Assembly (NCBI GenBank): GCA_963662155.1
Contig: OY759262.1
Location: forward strand, 58,434,393-58,498,392
Source of the DNA: Lamellibrachia columna
Taxonomy: Eukaryota > Annelida > Polychaeta > Sabellida > Siboglinidae
Length of the DNA stretch: 64,000 nucleotides
Direction of reading: 5' to 3'
Shown here: positions 63,617 through 64,000 of the stretch, piece after piece
Numbering within the stretch: position 1 is the first letter of the stretch
How the letters are laid out: each line of letters starts with the position of its first letter
Notes under the pieces: generated by a model
The model's input: the letters and a program-made list of their open reading frames with translations, nothing else
Told to the model about the DNA's origin: nothing
Database searches by the model: none
Made by a program: the position numbers and the translations under genes

Positions 63617-64000
63617 GTAGTATGTGTCACATTGCACTGTATAGTGTCTCGGCACAGATTCAGTAGTATGTGTCACATTGCACTGTATAGTATCTCGGCA
63701 CAGATTCAGTAGCATGTGTCATATTGCACTGTATAGTGTCTCGGCACAGATTCAGTAGTATGTGTCACATTGCACTGTATAGTGTCTCGGCACAGATTCA
63801 GTAGTATGTGTCACATTGCACTGTATAGTGTCTCGGCACAGATTCAGTAGTATGTGTCACATTGCACTGTATAGTGTCTCGGCACAGATTCAGTAGCATG
63901 TGTCATATTGCACTGCATAGTGACTCTGCACAGATTCAGTAGCATGTGTCATATTGCACTGTATAGTGTCTCGGCACAGATTCAGTAGCATGTGTCATAT
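63617..64000. repeat. 46-bp minisatellite, running off the window
   Basis: At least eight units of GTATGTGTCACATTGCACTG plus TATAGTGTCTCGGCACAGATTCAGTA. Two versions alternate (GTATGTGTCACATT and GCATGTGTCATATT). It lies in an ADCK1 intron. Confidence 0.95.

Overview
This is a piece of animal nuclear genome: AT-rich, intron-rich and full of minisatellites and small inverted-repeat transposons. The two genes I can support have metazoan-type spliced exons. Nothing fixes the species. The mixture (MYND-type EGLN, tRNA-derived SINE, LINE 3' fragments, many foldback MITEs, an ATT-tailed dispersed repeat) suggests a non-vertebrate marine bilaterian such as a mollusc or lancelet; that is inference. 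I see no bacterial, viral or CRISPR content.

Gene 1 is an EGLN/PHD-type HIF prolyl hydroxylase on the minus strand. Its ATG is at 50039 and at least four exons follow: 50039-49347, 14773-14654, 7920-7781 and 5021-4951. A less certain last exon lies at 3599-3442. Exon 1 carries a complete MYND zinc finger and the start of the catalytic domain. Exons 2 and 3 carry the HxD...H iron ligands and the 2-oxoglutarate arginine, and exon 4 carries the last core strand. With exon 5 the protein is about 393 residues. Intron 1 is 34.6 kb. The 3' end of exon 2 and its splice donor sit in a young 135-bp tandem duplication that stays in frame.

Gene 2 is the 3' part of an ADCK1-type UbiB-family atypical kinase, also on the minus strand: exons 63462-63346, 61770-61627, 60677-60480 and 59828-59493 (stop). 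All junctions are phase 0. The 5' exons lie to the right of the window.

Layout: 1-3441 is flanking DNA with two large minisatellites. 3442-50039 is the EGLN locus; its introns hold arrays with 53, 25, 39, 28, 32 and 40-bp units, LINE fragments, four or more families of inverted-repeat elements, and a nested pair of hAT-like insertions. 50040-59492 is intergenic, with the EGLN promoter region, TA microsatellites, two foldback elements and an 85-bp triplication. 59493-63462 is ADCK1, with a composite TA-flanked element in one intron. 63617-64000 is a 46-bp minisatellite that runs off the window.

The two genes share orientation but no evident pathway: EGLN is the oxygen sensor acting on HIF-alpha, and ADCK1 is a mitochondrial atypical kinase. 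Most long ORFs elsewhere are translations of tandem repeats or MITEs and are not annotated.
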